From assembly GCA_964412365.1 (NCBI GenBank), contig CAYPOI010000011.1, positions 1-49,734 on the forward strand: a stretch of 49,734 nt of DNA, given 5' to 3'. The notes under the pieces were generated by a model, which was not told the DNA's origin, ran no database searches, and was given only the letters and a program-made list of their open reading frames with translations. This DNA comes from CAMTWZ01 sp964412365 (GTDB taxonomy: Bacteria > Bacteroidota > Rhodothermia > Balneolales > HLUCCA01). Shown in pieces: positions 8,469 to 16,852 of the stretch. The translations under genes and the position numbers were made by a program. How positions within the stretch are numbered: position 1 is the stretch's first letter; every line of letters starts with the position of its first letter.

Positions 8469-9932
8469 ATGCCCCATCGCACCATCAATTCATTTCGGGT
8501 TTTTCATCAGACCCCGGGTGACCCCAATCCATCCGGCCAATATGTGCTCTATTGGATGCAGATGAATCGTCGCCTTTCCTACAATTTCGCCCTTGATTAC
8601 GCTGTGGCATGGGCGAACAAACTAGGACTTCCGTTGCTTATATATGAAGCCATAGGAATTCAGAACAAATGGGGAAGCGACCGATTTCATCATTTCATGA
8701 TGGAGGGGATGATCGAAACCTCCGCCGAGTGCAAAGCCCGTGGAATCGCCTATTTCCCCTACTTGGAAGACAAACCAGGGGCGTCGAAAGGCGTGCTCGA
8801 GTCACTAGCCAACGATTCCGCCATCGTGATCGGCGACGACTATCCGGTGTACATCGCCGCATCGTTGAACCGATATTTCCGTGCGAAATCCCCTGTTCCG
8901 TTCATCACGATCGATTCGAACGGCATCATACCGCTTGGCATCACTGAAAAGGCGCCCTATTCGGCCTACACGTTTCGTCGCATCATGCAACGACATTTCG
9001 TTGAAGCGTATCAGAATCCACCGAAAGAGGATCCGCTCAGTGAGTTGGTGAATCGGACCCACCCAACCGTCGATTGGCCCAGCGGGGAACGGTTCTTTGG
9101 GGATGTGGACGGATTTGTGGCCTCGTTGCCCATCGATCACAGCGTCGGGAAATTGGATATTCAGGGGACGCGCGCGGCGGGGCTGGCGGTGATGCAAGAA
9201 TTTGTATCGTCCAAGCTCATGGATTATGGTGAGCAACGGAACCATCCGGATTTAGACAAAGCGAGCGGATTGAGTGCATGGTTGCATTTTGGGAAAGTCT
9301 CGGAATTCGAGGTGGTGCAAGAGGCGCTCAAGCATCAGCCGGAAGGATGGAGTGTGACGGACATGACTCCGGTCAAGGGACAAAGGGAGGGTTTCTTTGG
9401 CGGACATCCGTCCATCGAATCGTTCATGGATGAAGTGATCACTTGGCGTGAGGTGGGATTTCATTTTTGCCATCACACGAAAAACTATGACAAATTCGAG
9501 AGTCTGCCTGATTGGGCGATCGCCACATTGGAGTCGCATAGCCTCGATGCGCGGCCGGTGTGCTACACGTACGAACAAATGGAGCGGGCCGAGACGCATG
9601 ATGAGGTTTGGAACGCGGCGCAGCGGCAGTTGAAAAAAGATGGAATCATTCAAAACTATTTGAGGATGTTGTGGGGGAAGAAAATCTTGGAATGGTCGCC
9701 CGATCCACGATCCGCCCTTCACAACATGATCGAATTGAACAACAAATGGGCAATCGACGGCCGCGATCCGAACTCCTATTCTGGCATCTTTTGGTGCTTG
9801 GGACGATTTGATCGTCCATGGGCCCCGCAACGACCTATCTTCGGGCAAATTCGGTATATGAGTACCGATTCGACGGTCAAAAAATTGAAATTAAAGAATT
9901 ACATGAAACGCTTCGGATCCCAATCCACTTGA
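8469..9932 (+). CDS. Class II CPD photolyase
   Basis: 487-residue FAD enzyme that repairs cyclobutane pyrimidine dimers with blue light. The N-terminal antenna domain begins with VFHQTPGDPNPSGQYVLYWM and LSYNFALDYAVAWANKLGLP, the class II arrangement. The C-terminal FAD domain contains KILEWSPDPRSALHNMIELN, WAIDGRDPNSYSGIFWCLG and RPWAPQRPIFGQIRYMS. These C-terminal blocks identify class II and separate it from class I photolyases and cryptochromes. The start ATG has no clear Shine-Dalgarno. The TGA at 9930-9932 is only 2 bp from the next ATG, so the gene probably heads a five-gene unit ending with purine nucleoside phosphorylase. Confidence 0.93.
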   Translation: MPHRTINSFRVFHQTPGDPNPSGQYVLYWMQMNRRLSYNFALDYAVAWANKLGLPLLIYEAIGIQNKWGSDRFHHFMMEGMIETSAECKARGIAYFPYLEDKPGASKGVLESLANDSAIVIGDDYPVYIAASLNRYFRAKSPVPFITIDSNGIIPLGITEKAPYSAYTFRRIMQRHFVEAYQNPPKEDPLSELVNRTHPTVDWPSGERFFGDVDGFVASLPIDHSVGKLDIQGTRAAGLAVMQEFVSSKLMDYGEQRNHPDLDKASGLSAWLHFGKVSEFEVVQEALKHQPEGWSVTDMTPVKGQREGFFGGHPSIESFMDEVITWREVGFHFCHHTKNYDKFESLPDWAIATLESHSLDARPVCYTYEQMERAETHDEVWNAAQRQLKKDGIIQNYLRMLWGKKILEWSPDPRSALHNMIELNNKWAIDGRDPNSYSGIFWCLGRFDRPWAPQRPIFGQIRYMSTDSTVKKLKLKNYMKRFGSQST

Positions 9933-9934
9933 CT

Positions 9935-11299
9935 ATGAGAACAACAATTCAAATCTCATTCCTACTGCTCTTGGTGTCTTGCTCCACCGCCACCGACAGT
10001 AAGACGAATTCATTGACCTACCCGGAACCTTTGGGTGAAGTCGTATTCCTCGGAAATTCGATCACCGCGGGATTTATAGCTGGAGGCTGGACACAACAAA
10101 CCCTTGAATCCAGCTATTCGGTGCTTTTGGCGCGACGTTTTTATGGAGATGATGGTGTCGGAACCGATTCCAAGGCCAAGTTTCGCATCCCACTGATGGC
10201 ATCACCGGGTCTGTTCGAACCCGCGGTATTGGTTGGAATGACACAAGTGGGGACGTATGCGAATGGAACGCCGGTCCGAGTGCCACAGATCACACCTGCC
10301 GGTACGTATAACCAAAACGCGTTGATGCCGCAAAATGCTGGTCTGAGCGAGTCTTACCACATGCTTGCGGTTCCGGGTTACAAGATGATTGACATCGTAG
10401 AGCGTCAGAGTATTTTCGGCCGACTCGGCGATATCAACCCCCTCTTCAACTTCACCCTGCGCGACAAAGGCACAGCTTTGGCGCAGGCTAAACGTCTGAA
10501 GCCCGACACCATATTTCTGTGGGCAGGCAACAACGAAGCCCTGGGCTCGGCAACTAGCGGCGGCACTGTGGCGCCGTTTCCTGTGGAAACGACCCCGGAC
10601 GTGCCCGGCTTCCGCTCCTTGCTCAACAACGTGCTTACGGAATTGGCCAGTTCAGACCGACGCATCGTTCTGATGAACGTTCCGGACGTCACCTCAATCC
10701 CAGCCGTGAACACCGTCGGGTTCATCTCAACAGACGGACACCGGAAGCTCATTCTCGACCTCGATGGCGATACCGTTTGGAGCGATACACTCACATTTTA
10801 CGGCAAGAAAGCCGATGGAAGTGTTCATTCGCTTGTGCAAGGTGAGTATGTTTTGCTCAATTATCTTCTCGCCAACCGTGCTGCCAACCGACATGGACTC
10901 AGCGCTGATTCTCCATTGGAGAATAGCGAATGGCTCGATGTGGGTGAAATTGATGCCATCCAAACCGCCATCGGTCAATACAACCAGATCTTGACAGAGA
11001 CCGTCTCCGCTTATCCGAACATCCAATTGATTGATATGAACGATTTTTTCGATAGCATCGCGACGGAAGGGTATCGATTTCCGGGTAGCAGTGTCACCTA
11101 CACCTCCTCGTTTCCGGACGGTGGGCTGTTCAGTCTCGACGGTGTCCATCCAAGCGAACGAGGGCATCGGGTGATTGCCAACAAGATCCTTTCCGAACTG
11201 AACGCACACCTCAGTTTGGACCTGCCTTTGTACAACGATAGTCCCGCAAGGAATGTGTATTATTCCCGACCAACTTTCATCCTCACGACTTTTGACTGA
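9935..11299 (+). CDS. SGNH/GDSL-family hydrolase lipoprotein
   Basis: 454 residues from ATG 9935, chosen because it begins a lipoprotein signal (MRTTIQISFLLLLVSC, Cys16); the open frame continues upstream into the photolyase gene. Block I of the SGNH fold is FLGNSITAGF with Ser42 as nucleophile (GNS instead of GDS). Block III is LWAGNNEALG, and block V is DGVHPSERGH with the catalytic Asp-His pair. The region between is longer than in small esterases. Envelope esterase or lipase activity is likely; the substrate is unknown. The last 47 bp overlap the reading frame of phoH if that gene starts at 11253. Confidence 0.85.
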   Translation: MRTTIQISFLLLLVSCSTATDSKTNSLTYPEPLGEVVFLGNSITAGFIAGGWTQQTLESSYSVLLARRFYGDDGVGTDSKAKFRIPLMASPGLFEPAVLVGMTQVGTYANGTPVRVPQITPAGTYNQNALMPQNAGLSESYHMLAVPGYKMIDIVERQSIFGRLGDINPLFNFTLRDKGTALAQAKRLKPDTIFLWAGNNEALGSATSGGTVAPFPVETTPDVPGFRSLLNNVLTELASSDRRIVLMNVPDVTSIPAVNTVGFISTDGHRKLILDLDGDTVWSDTLTFYGKKADGSVHSLVQGEYVLLNYLLANRAANRHGLSADSPLENSEWLDVGEIDAIQTAIGQYNQILTETVSAYPNIQLIDMNDFFDSIATEGYRFPGSSVTYTSSFPDGGLFSLDGVHPSERGHRVIANKILSELNAHLSLDLPLYNDSPARNVYYSRPTFILTTFD

Positions 11300-12269
11300 A
11301 TCCATCCTGTTTATCGAGAATGCCGAGCCTGTCGTGGTGCTTGGCCTGCAAGACCGACACCTGGCCAAATTCGAATCGGCCTATCCTCAGGTGAAGATCA
11401 CCGCCCGCGGAAATGAAGTGAAAATTTCGGGTGAGGATGCCTCTGTGCAGGAAGTGACCTCCCTCATCCGCGAATTGGTCGTCATCGCGTCGCGCACTGG
11501 AAAGGTGCATGAATCGGATGTGATGGCGTTATTGGCCATCCGGAAAAGTCATACCACGGTTGTGGATGAGCATGGTGCCGCCGCAGGGGCGGATTTGTCG
11601 GATGTGATCGTGCATACCCATGGTGGTGTGATGGTTCGTGCGAAAACACCAGGACAACGCCGCATGGTGGATGCCGCCCAAGTCAACGATATTCTGTTTT
11701 CAATCGGTCCTGCCGGTACTGGAAAAACCTATACCGCCGTTGCTCTTGCTGTAAAAGCGTTGAAAGAGCGACGCGTGAAGCGGATTGTGCTTGTGCGTCC
11801 GGCTGTGGAAGCGGGCGAAAGCCTTGGGTTTCTGCCAGGTGACCTGAAAGAAAAAATCGATCCGTATCTCAGACCGTTATATGATGCGCTGGAGGAAATG
11901 ATCGAGCACGACCGCCTCGAGCAAAACCTGCAACGAAATATCATCGAAATCGCACCGTTGGCATATATGCGAGGTCGCACACTGAACAACTCATTCGTGA
12001 TTCTGGATGAGGCTCAAAATGCGACGAACAGCCAAATGAAAATGTTTTTAACCCGCCTCGGCGCAAACAGCAAGGCCATTATCACCGGGGATATCACACA
12101 AACGGATCTTCCCATGAAGAAACAATCGGGACTGATCAATATCCAAGCGATCTTGAACGACATCCCTGGAATCCGTTTTGTGTACCTTGACCAAGAAGAT
12201 GTTGTGCGCCATAAACTTGTACGCGATATTATAGCCGCTTACGAACGTTACGAAGAAACCCAAGAATGA
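11253..12269 (+). CDS. phoH: PhoH-family ATPase
   Basis: 338-residue PhoH-like P-loop protein. It has the N-terminal segment LTESILFIENAEPVVVLGL and a KH-like region (VKITARGNEVKISGED), then Walker A GPAGTGKTYTAVALA and Walker B FVILDEAQNATNSQMKMFL. Related proteins (YbeZ) act in ribosome/RNA maturation, often beside ybeY, which is not seen here. Start choice is uncertain: ATG 11253 has AAGGA touching it and overlaps the preceding gene by 47 bp; an in-frame TTG at 11292, beside the preceding stop, would begin exactly at the conserved LTES segment. The stop overlaps the next start as ATGA. Confidence 0.93.
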   Translation: MCIIPDQLSSSRLLTESILFIENAEPVVVLGLQDRHLAKFESAYPQVKITARGNEVKISGEDASVQEVTSLIRELVVIASRTGKVHESDVMALLAIRKSHTTVVDEHGAAAGADLSDVIVHTHGGVMVRAKTPGQRRMVDAAQVNDILFSIGPAGTGKTYTAVALAVKALKERRVKRIVLVRPAVEAGESLGFLPGDLKEKIDPYLRPLYDALEEMIEHDRLEQNLQRNIIEIAPLAYMRGRTLNNSFVILDEAQNATNSQMKMFLTRLGANSKAIITGDITQTDLPMKKQSGLINIQAILNDIPGIRFVYLDQEDVVRHKLVRDIIAAYERYEETQE

Positions 12270-13036
12270 TAGATGCTCTGAATGAAGGCACGTTTTCGGT
12301 CGGAATGGATAAACAATTCAATCCGATCCAACGAAGTGTCCAAGCCGCAAAAGGCGCCCTGAAAATTTCGCTGAACCCCTTTTTGATTCAAACCCGAGAT
12401 CGGAACATCCTGATCGACTGCGGACTCGGTGATTATGGCGTTCGCAGCCACATCCCCATCCTGCAAGACAATTTGAAACGCTTCGGCTTGTTTGAAGACG
12501 ACATCACGGATGTGATCTGTTCCCATTTGCATTGGGATCATATCGGCGGATTGGCCCACACGCGCAACGGAAAGATGCAACTCACCTTTCCCGATGCCAA
12601 GGTCTGGTTATCTGGACAGGAATGGAAGCAAGTAAATGAGCGTGAAGACGATGAGAACGCCAAAGCCGATTTCATTGAGTTTCTGGATTCCAACGCCGAC
12701 CTGAACTTTTTGTCGGACGGGGATTCTCCATTTGAAGGCGTGGAAGTGGAAGTGATCGGTGGACATACCGAATTCTCATTGGGAATTTGGATCGACCTGC
12801 CTGGTGTGAAATACCTGATGGCAGGGGATGTGCTCGGCACCAAAGGTGGCATCAACCGCAAATATTCCGCGAAATATGATTTCGATGGCAAGAAAAGCCA
12901 GATGCAACGCGAACGCCTCGTGAAGCAATGCTATGAGGATGTGTTCGGCATTTTGTGCTATCACGATGTCGATATGCCGCTTATTCGCCTAACCGGATAT
13001 AGCGAAGACAACGGATACGCATTCACCTCTCCATGA
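12266..13036 (+). CDS. MBL-fold metallo-hydrolase
   Basis: 256-residue zinc hydrolase of the metallo-beta-lactamase fold. The zinc motif is CSHLHWDHIGG with His87, His89, Asp91 and His92. Further ligands fit the His in IGGHTEFSLGI and the Asp in YLMAGDVLG. NPFLIQTRDRNILIDCGLGD is the usual strand before the motif. The group includes quorum-quenching lactonases and glyoxalase II-like enzymes; nothing here fixes the substrate. There is no signal peptide, so it is cytoplasmic. It is coupled by ATGA to phoH before it and to the nucleoside phosphorylase after it. Confidence 0.9.
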   Translation: MIDALNEGTFSVGMDKQFNPIQRSVQAAKGALKISLNPFLIQTRDRNILIDCGLGDYGVRSHIPILQDNLKRFGLFEDDITDVICSHLHWDHIGGLAHTRNGKMQLTFPDAKVWLSGQEWKQVNEREDDENAKADFIEFLDSNADLNFLSDGDSPFEGVEVEVIGGHTEFSLGIWIDLPGVKYLMAGDVLGTKGGINRKYSAKYDFDGKKSQMQRERLVKQCYEDVFGILCYHDVDMPLIRLTGYSEDNGYAFTSP

Positions 13037-13782
13037 CCGGATTTCCGCAACAGGTGGATGCGGCGGTGATCTTGGGTTCGGGTTTAGGCGGATTCACGGA
13101 AGGTCTGGATTTGATCGCAAGCGTTCCGTATTCGGAGATTCCGGGTTTTCCGGAAGTCACGGTTGCCGGACATTCCGGAACCTTGTACTGTGCCCGCATC
13201 CAGCGGAAAACCATCCTTGTGTTTTCGGGGCGGTTTCATCATTACGAGGGACATTCGTTTCATACAACCGTCCTTCCCGTAGATCTCGCGGCGGCTTTCG
13301 GTGCGAAACTACTGGTCGTAAGCAATGCGGCGGGTAGCATCAATATGAACTTTTCGGTGGGTGATCTGATGCTCATCGACGATCTGATGCGGATCGGATT
13401 TCCGGTTTCCGAAGCAGGAGAGGTGTTTCCTAACCGTTACCCGGATGAGACTCTATTGTCGCATGTCGAGCAAACCGCCAAAGAACTTGGCATTCCGATA
13501 CGGCGCGGCACCTACATGTATGTGAAAGGTCCGGTGTATGAAACTCCAGCCGAAATCGTGGCCTATCGTATCATGGGTGCGGATGCGGTCGGGATGTCGA
13601 CCATGCCCGAACTGTTGACTGCGGGAAAGCATGGGATGTCGGCCGTAGGCATTACTTTGGTCACAAATATGGCTACTGGCGTGACCGGAGAAAAGCTGGA
13701 GCATGCCCATATCCAGGATGTGGCCGAACGGCGGAAAGCTGATTTCACGCGTCTTGTGAAATCGGTTATCGCCAGCGCGTAA
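13033..13782 (+). CDS. Purine nucleoside phosphorylase, type I
   Basis: 249-residue trimeric-type PNP that splits purine nucleosides with phosphate. Visible motifs are AVILGSGLGGFTEG (phosphate loop), VAGHSGTLYCARI, GRFHHYEGHSFH (phosphate/ribose contacts), VVSNAAGSIN, GPVYETPAEI, and GMSTMPELLTA in place of the usual GMSTVPE. The N-terminus is shorter than in many homologues (about 270), consistent with tight packing: the ATG overlaps the preceding stop. It is the last gene of the photolyase unit. Its 3' end overlaps the convergent thioesterase gene by 17 bp, so no intrinsic terminator separates them. Confidence 0.93.
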   Translation: MTGFPQQVDAAVILGSGLGGFTEGLDLIASVPYSEIPGFPEVTVAGHSGTLYCARIQRKTILVFSGRFHHYEGHSFHTTVLPVDLAAAFGAKLLVVSNAAGSINMNFSVGDLMLIDDLMRIGFPVSEAGEVFPNRYPDETLLSHVEQTAKELGIPIRRGTYMYVKGPVYETPAEIVAYRIMGADAVGMSTMPELLTAGKHGMSAVGITLVTNMATGVTGEKLEHAHIQDVAERRKADFTRLVKSVIASA

Positions 13783-14512
13783 CGGCCAGAAACACATCCT
13801 TTCCATCGCTTTTGCGATCGACTCGATGTTGGAACACGTCGCCATCCCCATCCATACGGGTGCAAGAACTGAGCACCGTGTCGCCATAATGGGTTTCGTT
13901 GCGGAACACGAGATCCACTTCGTACGGACGCTTGCTCAGGCCGACGTCATCCGGCACGGATTCCATCGCCCAAATCAAGTAATTCACATTGTTGACATGG
14001 CGGTTCAGGTCGATGTCGCTACGGCGGACCGTGAATTCCTTCGAAAAATCCCCAACTCCGTCCAGCTTGCTCACGCGTGGGGAATCGACCGGCATCGAAA
14101 AACGGGTATTTCCCGCAGCGATCTGATGCACCTCATCCGGCAGTTGAACCGGACGCATCGTTTTGAGGTCCACCATCACCCATTGGGTCCGGACAGATGC
14201 GATCAAGGTCTCATCTTGCCCGAATAGCTCGAAATCGCGCAAAGCCATGAAGCGATCGACGCCGGCAGGCCAGGTTTCGAGGCGGATCATATCTTGATAG
14301 GATGGATAATGATGCATCGTCACGATGATGCGGCTCAGAACCCAGGTGAGTCCTTTCGGAAGCAGTTGGGTTACGGATAGACCGAGCATACCCGCATGGC
14401 TTCCGGCGGCTTCTTGCAGATGATTGAGGATTCCGGCGATGGTGGCATTGCCGGATGAATCCGATTCGAAGGCATGGATACGGAACCGTTCCGACCAGAT
14501 GAAGGGTTTCAT
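13766..14512 (-). CDS. Acyl-ACP thioesterase
   Basis: 248-residue double-hotdog thioesterase of the FatA-like family (acyl-ACP thioesterase domain). The first hotdog half has ATIAGILNHLQEAAGSHA and LTWVLSRIIVTMHHYP. The second contains FTVRRSDIDLNRHVNNVNYL, in which the Asn-x-His-Val-Asn-Asn block is the family's catalytic region. It would release fatty acids from acyl carrier protein in the cytoplasm. The start overlaps the rpe stop (ATGA). The gene ends a long minus-strand unit that begins with the T9SS genes, and its tail overlaps the plus-strand PNP gene by 17 bp. Confidence 0.88.
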   Translation of the reverse strand: MKPFIWSERFRIHAFESDSSGNATIAGILNHLQEAAGSHAGMLGLSVTQLLPKGLTWVLSRIIVTMHHYPSYQDMIRLETWPAGVDRFMALRDFELFGQDETLIASVRTQWVMVDLKTMRPVQLPDEVHQIAAGNTRFSMPVDSPRVSKLDGVGDFSKEFTVRRSDIDLNRHVNNVNYLIWAMESVPDDVGLSKRPYEVDLVFRNETHYGDTVLSSCTRMDGDGDVFQHRVDRKSDGKDVFLAVTRWR

Positions 14513-15174
14513 GGGCGCATCAAGGCTTTGAGCTCGCGAACCCGGGCGGTCACATCGGTCGCGCCGAAGACGCTGCTTCCAGCCACAAGAACATCCGCAC
14601 CGGCTTTGATGCAGCTTTGGATGTTATCCAGACCGACGCCCCCATCCACTTCAATCCGGAACGACAAATTGTTCCGACTTCTTATATCTGCTAAGGCGGA
14701 TATCCTTGCGAGGGATGCGGGAATGAAGGCTTGTCCACCGAAACCGGGATTCACGCTCATCAGAACGACCAAGTCCACTTCCGGCAGAATCGGTTCCAAC
14801 AAGCTCAAACTGCTGCCCGGATTGATGGCCACGCCGGCTTGGATGCCGAAGCTTTTGATGTGTTGAATGCTTCGATGCAGGTGGTCGACGGCTTCCACAT
14901 GAACGGAAATGAGATCGGCGCCGGCTTTGACGAATGAGTCGATGAAGGAATCTGGGTTGTAGATCATCAGATGCACATCCATGAACAAATCGGTGGCACG
15001 GTTCGCCGCATCGACGCCCATCGGACCGTAACTGATGTTCGGCACGAAGTGGCCGTCCATGATGTCGCAATGGATCCAATCGGCGCCACCATCAGCGGCT
15101 TGCTGGATGTGTTGTCCCAAACGGGTAAAATCCGCGGCGAGGATGGATGGAGCGAGAATCGGAGTGTGGCGCAT
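14509..15174 (-). CDS. rpe: Ribulose-phosphate 3-epimerase
   Basis: 221-residue TIM-barrel enzyme that interconverts ribulose 5-phosphate and xylulose 5-phosphate. Characteristic blocks: ILAPSILAADFTRLGQHI at the N-terminus, HCDIMDGHFVPNISYGP with the metal-binding His and Asp, VLMSVNPGFGGQAFIP with the phosphate loop, and EVDGGVGLDN with the second catalytic Asp. Length is standard. The ATG shares one base with the PASTA gene stop (TGATG), and the end overlaps the thioesterase gene by ATGA. This is a housekeeping enzyme transcribed at the end of an envelope operon. Confidence 0.96.
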   Translation of the reverse strand: MRHTPILAPSILAADFTRLGQHIQQAADGGADWIHCDIMDGHFVPNISYGPMGVDAANRATDLFMDVHLMIYNPDSFIDSFVKAGADLISVHVEAVDHLHRSIQHIKSFGIQAGVAINPGSSLSLLEPILPEVDLVVLMSVNPGFGGQAFIPASLARISALADIRSRNNLSFRIEVDGGVGLDNIQSCIKAGADVLVAGSSVFGATDVTARVRELKALMRP

Positions 15175-15968
15175 CAGAATCGGGGGATGGAGTCGTTCAG
15201 GACCACACCGCCTTCGATGGCTTCCTGGACATTCGGTTTTTCGGTGACAACCAGATTGATCGCCATGCCATCGAACAGAGAATCGGCACCGGATGGTGTG
15301 AAACGCAGCACGTGATTGGGTTCGAACACATCGCTGGCTTCGAAGGTGATTTCTCCGACTCGCAATCCCGAGTCTCGTATGCGGAGTTGGGCTTGGGTGA
15401 GACGAAGGCCGATGAGATTTGGAACGGCGACTTTGCGTTGCCCGATGCCATCACCGATCACAAGATTGATCACGGTATTTCGACGGATGGATTCGCCAGG
15501 AGCGACCGATTGTCGAAGCACGGAATTCCGATAGGGCGACGATTCATAGGTGATGGAGCCTAACTGGAGTCCGCGAACTTGTAATTGGATGCGGGCATTG
15601 TCCAACGAATTTCCCATCAATGGAGGCATGCTCACGGTGGGACGCGTCTCCGCGCTGATCATCAGATAAATCTTTCGATTCGGCTTTACGATGGTGCCAC
15701 CCAATGGATTTTGATCCATCACATGGCCGGGAGGAAGCATCTCGTTGGGCCGTTCATCATATACCTCATATCGAAGTCCGATGGATTTGAACTGTTCCGC
15801 GGCTTGCTCCATCGACAGGTTTTTCACATCCGGAACCGTGATACCTTCACCGTAATTGGTGTAAGCCGGCATCACCCATGTATCGGCCACAAAAAGGACG
15901 AGTGCTCCAAGTAGTCCGATTGAACCGATCACGATATAGAGGCGGGTGTCTTTCAGGATGTGACGCAT
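15174..15968 (-). CDS. Membrane-anchored PASTA-domain protein
   Basis: 264 residues from ATG 15968 (a TTG two codons upstream is in frame). One N-terminal hydrophobic segment (YIVIGSIGLLGALVLFVAD, about residues 10-28) is followed by three PASTA repeats outside the membrane: TVPDVKNLSMEQAAEQFKSI, SMPPLMGNSLDNARIQLQVR and AVPNLIGLRLTQAQLRIRDS. There is no kinase or penicillin-binding domain. In Bacteroidota, stand-alone PASTA proteins of this kind are common and their role is not established; binding to peptidoglycan fragments is the usual guess. It sits between the DUF5683-like gene and rpe, overlapping the latter by one base. Confidence 0.88.
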   Translation of the reverse strand: MRHILKDTRLYIVIGSIGLLGALVLFVADTWVMPAYTNYGEGITVPDVKNLSMEQAAEQFKSIGLRYEVYDERPNEMLPPGHVMDQNPLGGTIVKPNRKIYLMISAETRPTVSMPPLMGNSLDNARIQLQVRGLQLGSITYESSPYRNSVLRQSVAPGESIRRNTVINLVIGDGIGQRKVAVPNLIGLRLTQAQLRIRDSGLRVGEITFEASDVFEPNHVLRFTPSGADSLFDGMAINLVVTEKPNVQEAIEGGVVLNDSIPRF

Positions 15969-15984
15969 AGACAAATATACTCAC

Positions 15985-16851
15985 TCAAAAGGACAACCGG
16001 AGCCTGACTTCGCCCCCGCCCGGGTACAAGAATGCGCTATGTTCTAGGCGGGCCTTTCGGATTTTGATCGTGAAATAGGCATCAAACGCGGAAATGATAT
16101 GGTTTCCGAGGAGGAGCATCGTCATGTTGTCGCCATTTCGAAACAGATCGTTGAAGTTGGAACTCATATCACCGTGACGAAAAAACATGGGCGACATGCC
16201 ATCCACACCTTGATTCAGGTCGTGCAACGAGTTGTTCCAATCCCTCCATCCCGCACCAAACTGGGGGTATTTGCTCATCAACTCATAATATTGCTGTGAG
16301 CCGTAATCGGGAAGGGTGTGGGAGAACTCACGTCCGGTCGTCAAAAAGATGCTGTTTTTTTCAAGCTCCCGCAGTGCGTGGATATCGATCATCGACCAAT
16401 CTGTCGCATTCACATAATTCGGGACGGGAAATTGTCCGGTGGAATTGTAAACAGCCAATCCCTCCGGAGTCAGAAGTTGGGTGATGGGGACATTCGGTGA
16501 GCCCGGTTTGCGGCCCACATCATGATAATACTCATGCAACCATCCCGCGTAACCGACCACGCTCCAATTGTTGTCGCCATAACGGTACGTTCTGCGCATG
16601 CCTGTTTTCGCACGGGTGTTGTAATCCACGATCATGGCGATGGCGGTGATTTCGACGGCTCCGAACAAGGCGGTTTTCCACCATTGCTCGTTCACGGCTT
16701 GTCCGAGTCCCGGTACGGCCAAAGAGCTGACAAACAGCAAACCAGGTTTTTCTTTCGCCGTTTCCCGGTAGTTCAAGCTCGGCCAGATGTCTTGCGATCG
16801 TACATCAATCGGGAGGATCAGGATGAGGGCGATATACAGGATGTGTTTCAT
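15985..16851 (-). CDS. DUF5683-like envelope protein
   Basis: 288 residues from ATG 16851, chosen because it starts a signal peptide (MKHILYIALILILPIDVRSQ). The segment LAVPGLGQAVNEQWWKTALF resembles the PGxGQ..N.xxWK core of DUF5683 proteins of Bacteroidota, whose function is unknown. The following hydrophobic stretch (AVEITAIAMIVDY) and the C-terminal MLLLGNHIISAFDAYFTIKI suggest membrane association, and the last residues (GGGEVRLRLSF) end in Phe like an outer-membrane strand. The gene starts 1 bp after the stop of the protease-barrel protein, so the two are very probably translated from one message. Confidence 0.6.
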   Translation of the reverse strand: MKHILYIALILILPIDVRSQDIWPSLNYRETAKEKPGLLFVSSLAVPGLGQAVNEQWWKTALFGAVEITAIAMIVDYNTRAKTGMRRTYRYGDNNWSVVGYAGWLHEYYHDVGRKPGSPNVPITQLLTPEGLAVYNSTGQFPVPNYVNATDWSMIDIHALRELEKNSIFLTTGREFSHTLPDYGSQQYYELMSKYPQFGAGWRDWNNSLHDLNQGVDGMSPMFFRHGDMSSNFNDLFRNGDNMTMLLLGNHIISAFDAYFTIKIRKARLEHSAFLYPGGGEVRLRLSF

Positions 16852-16852
16852 A

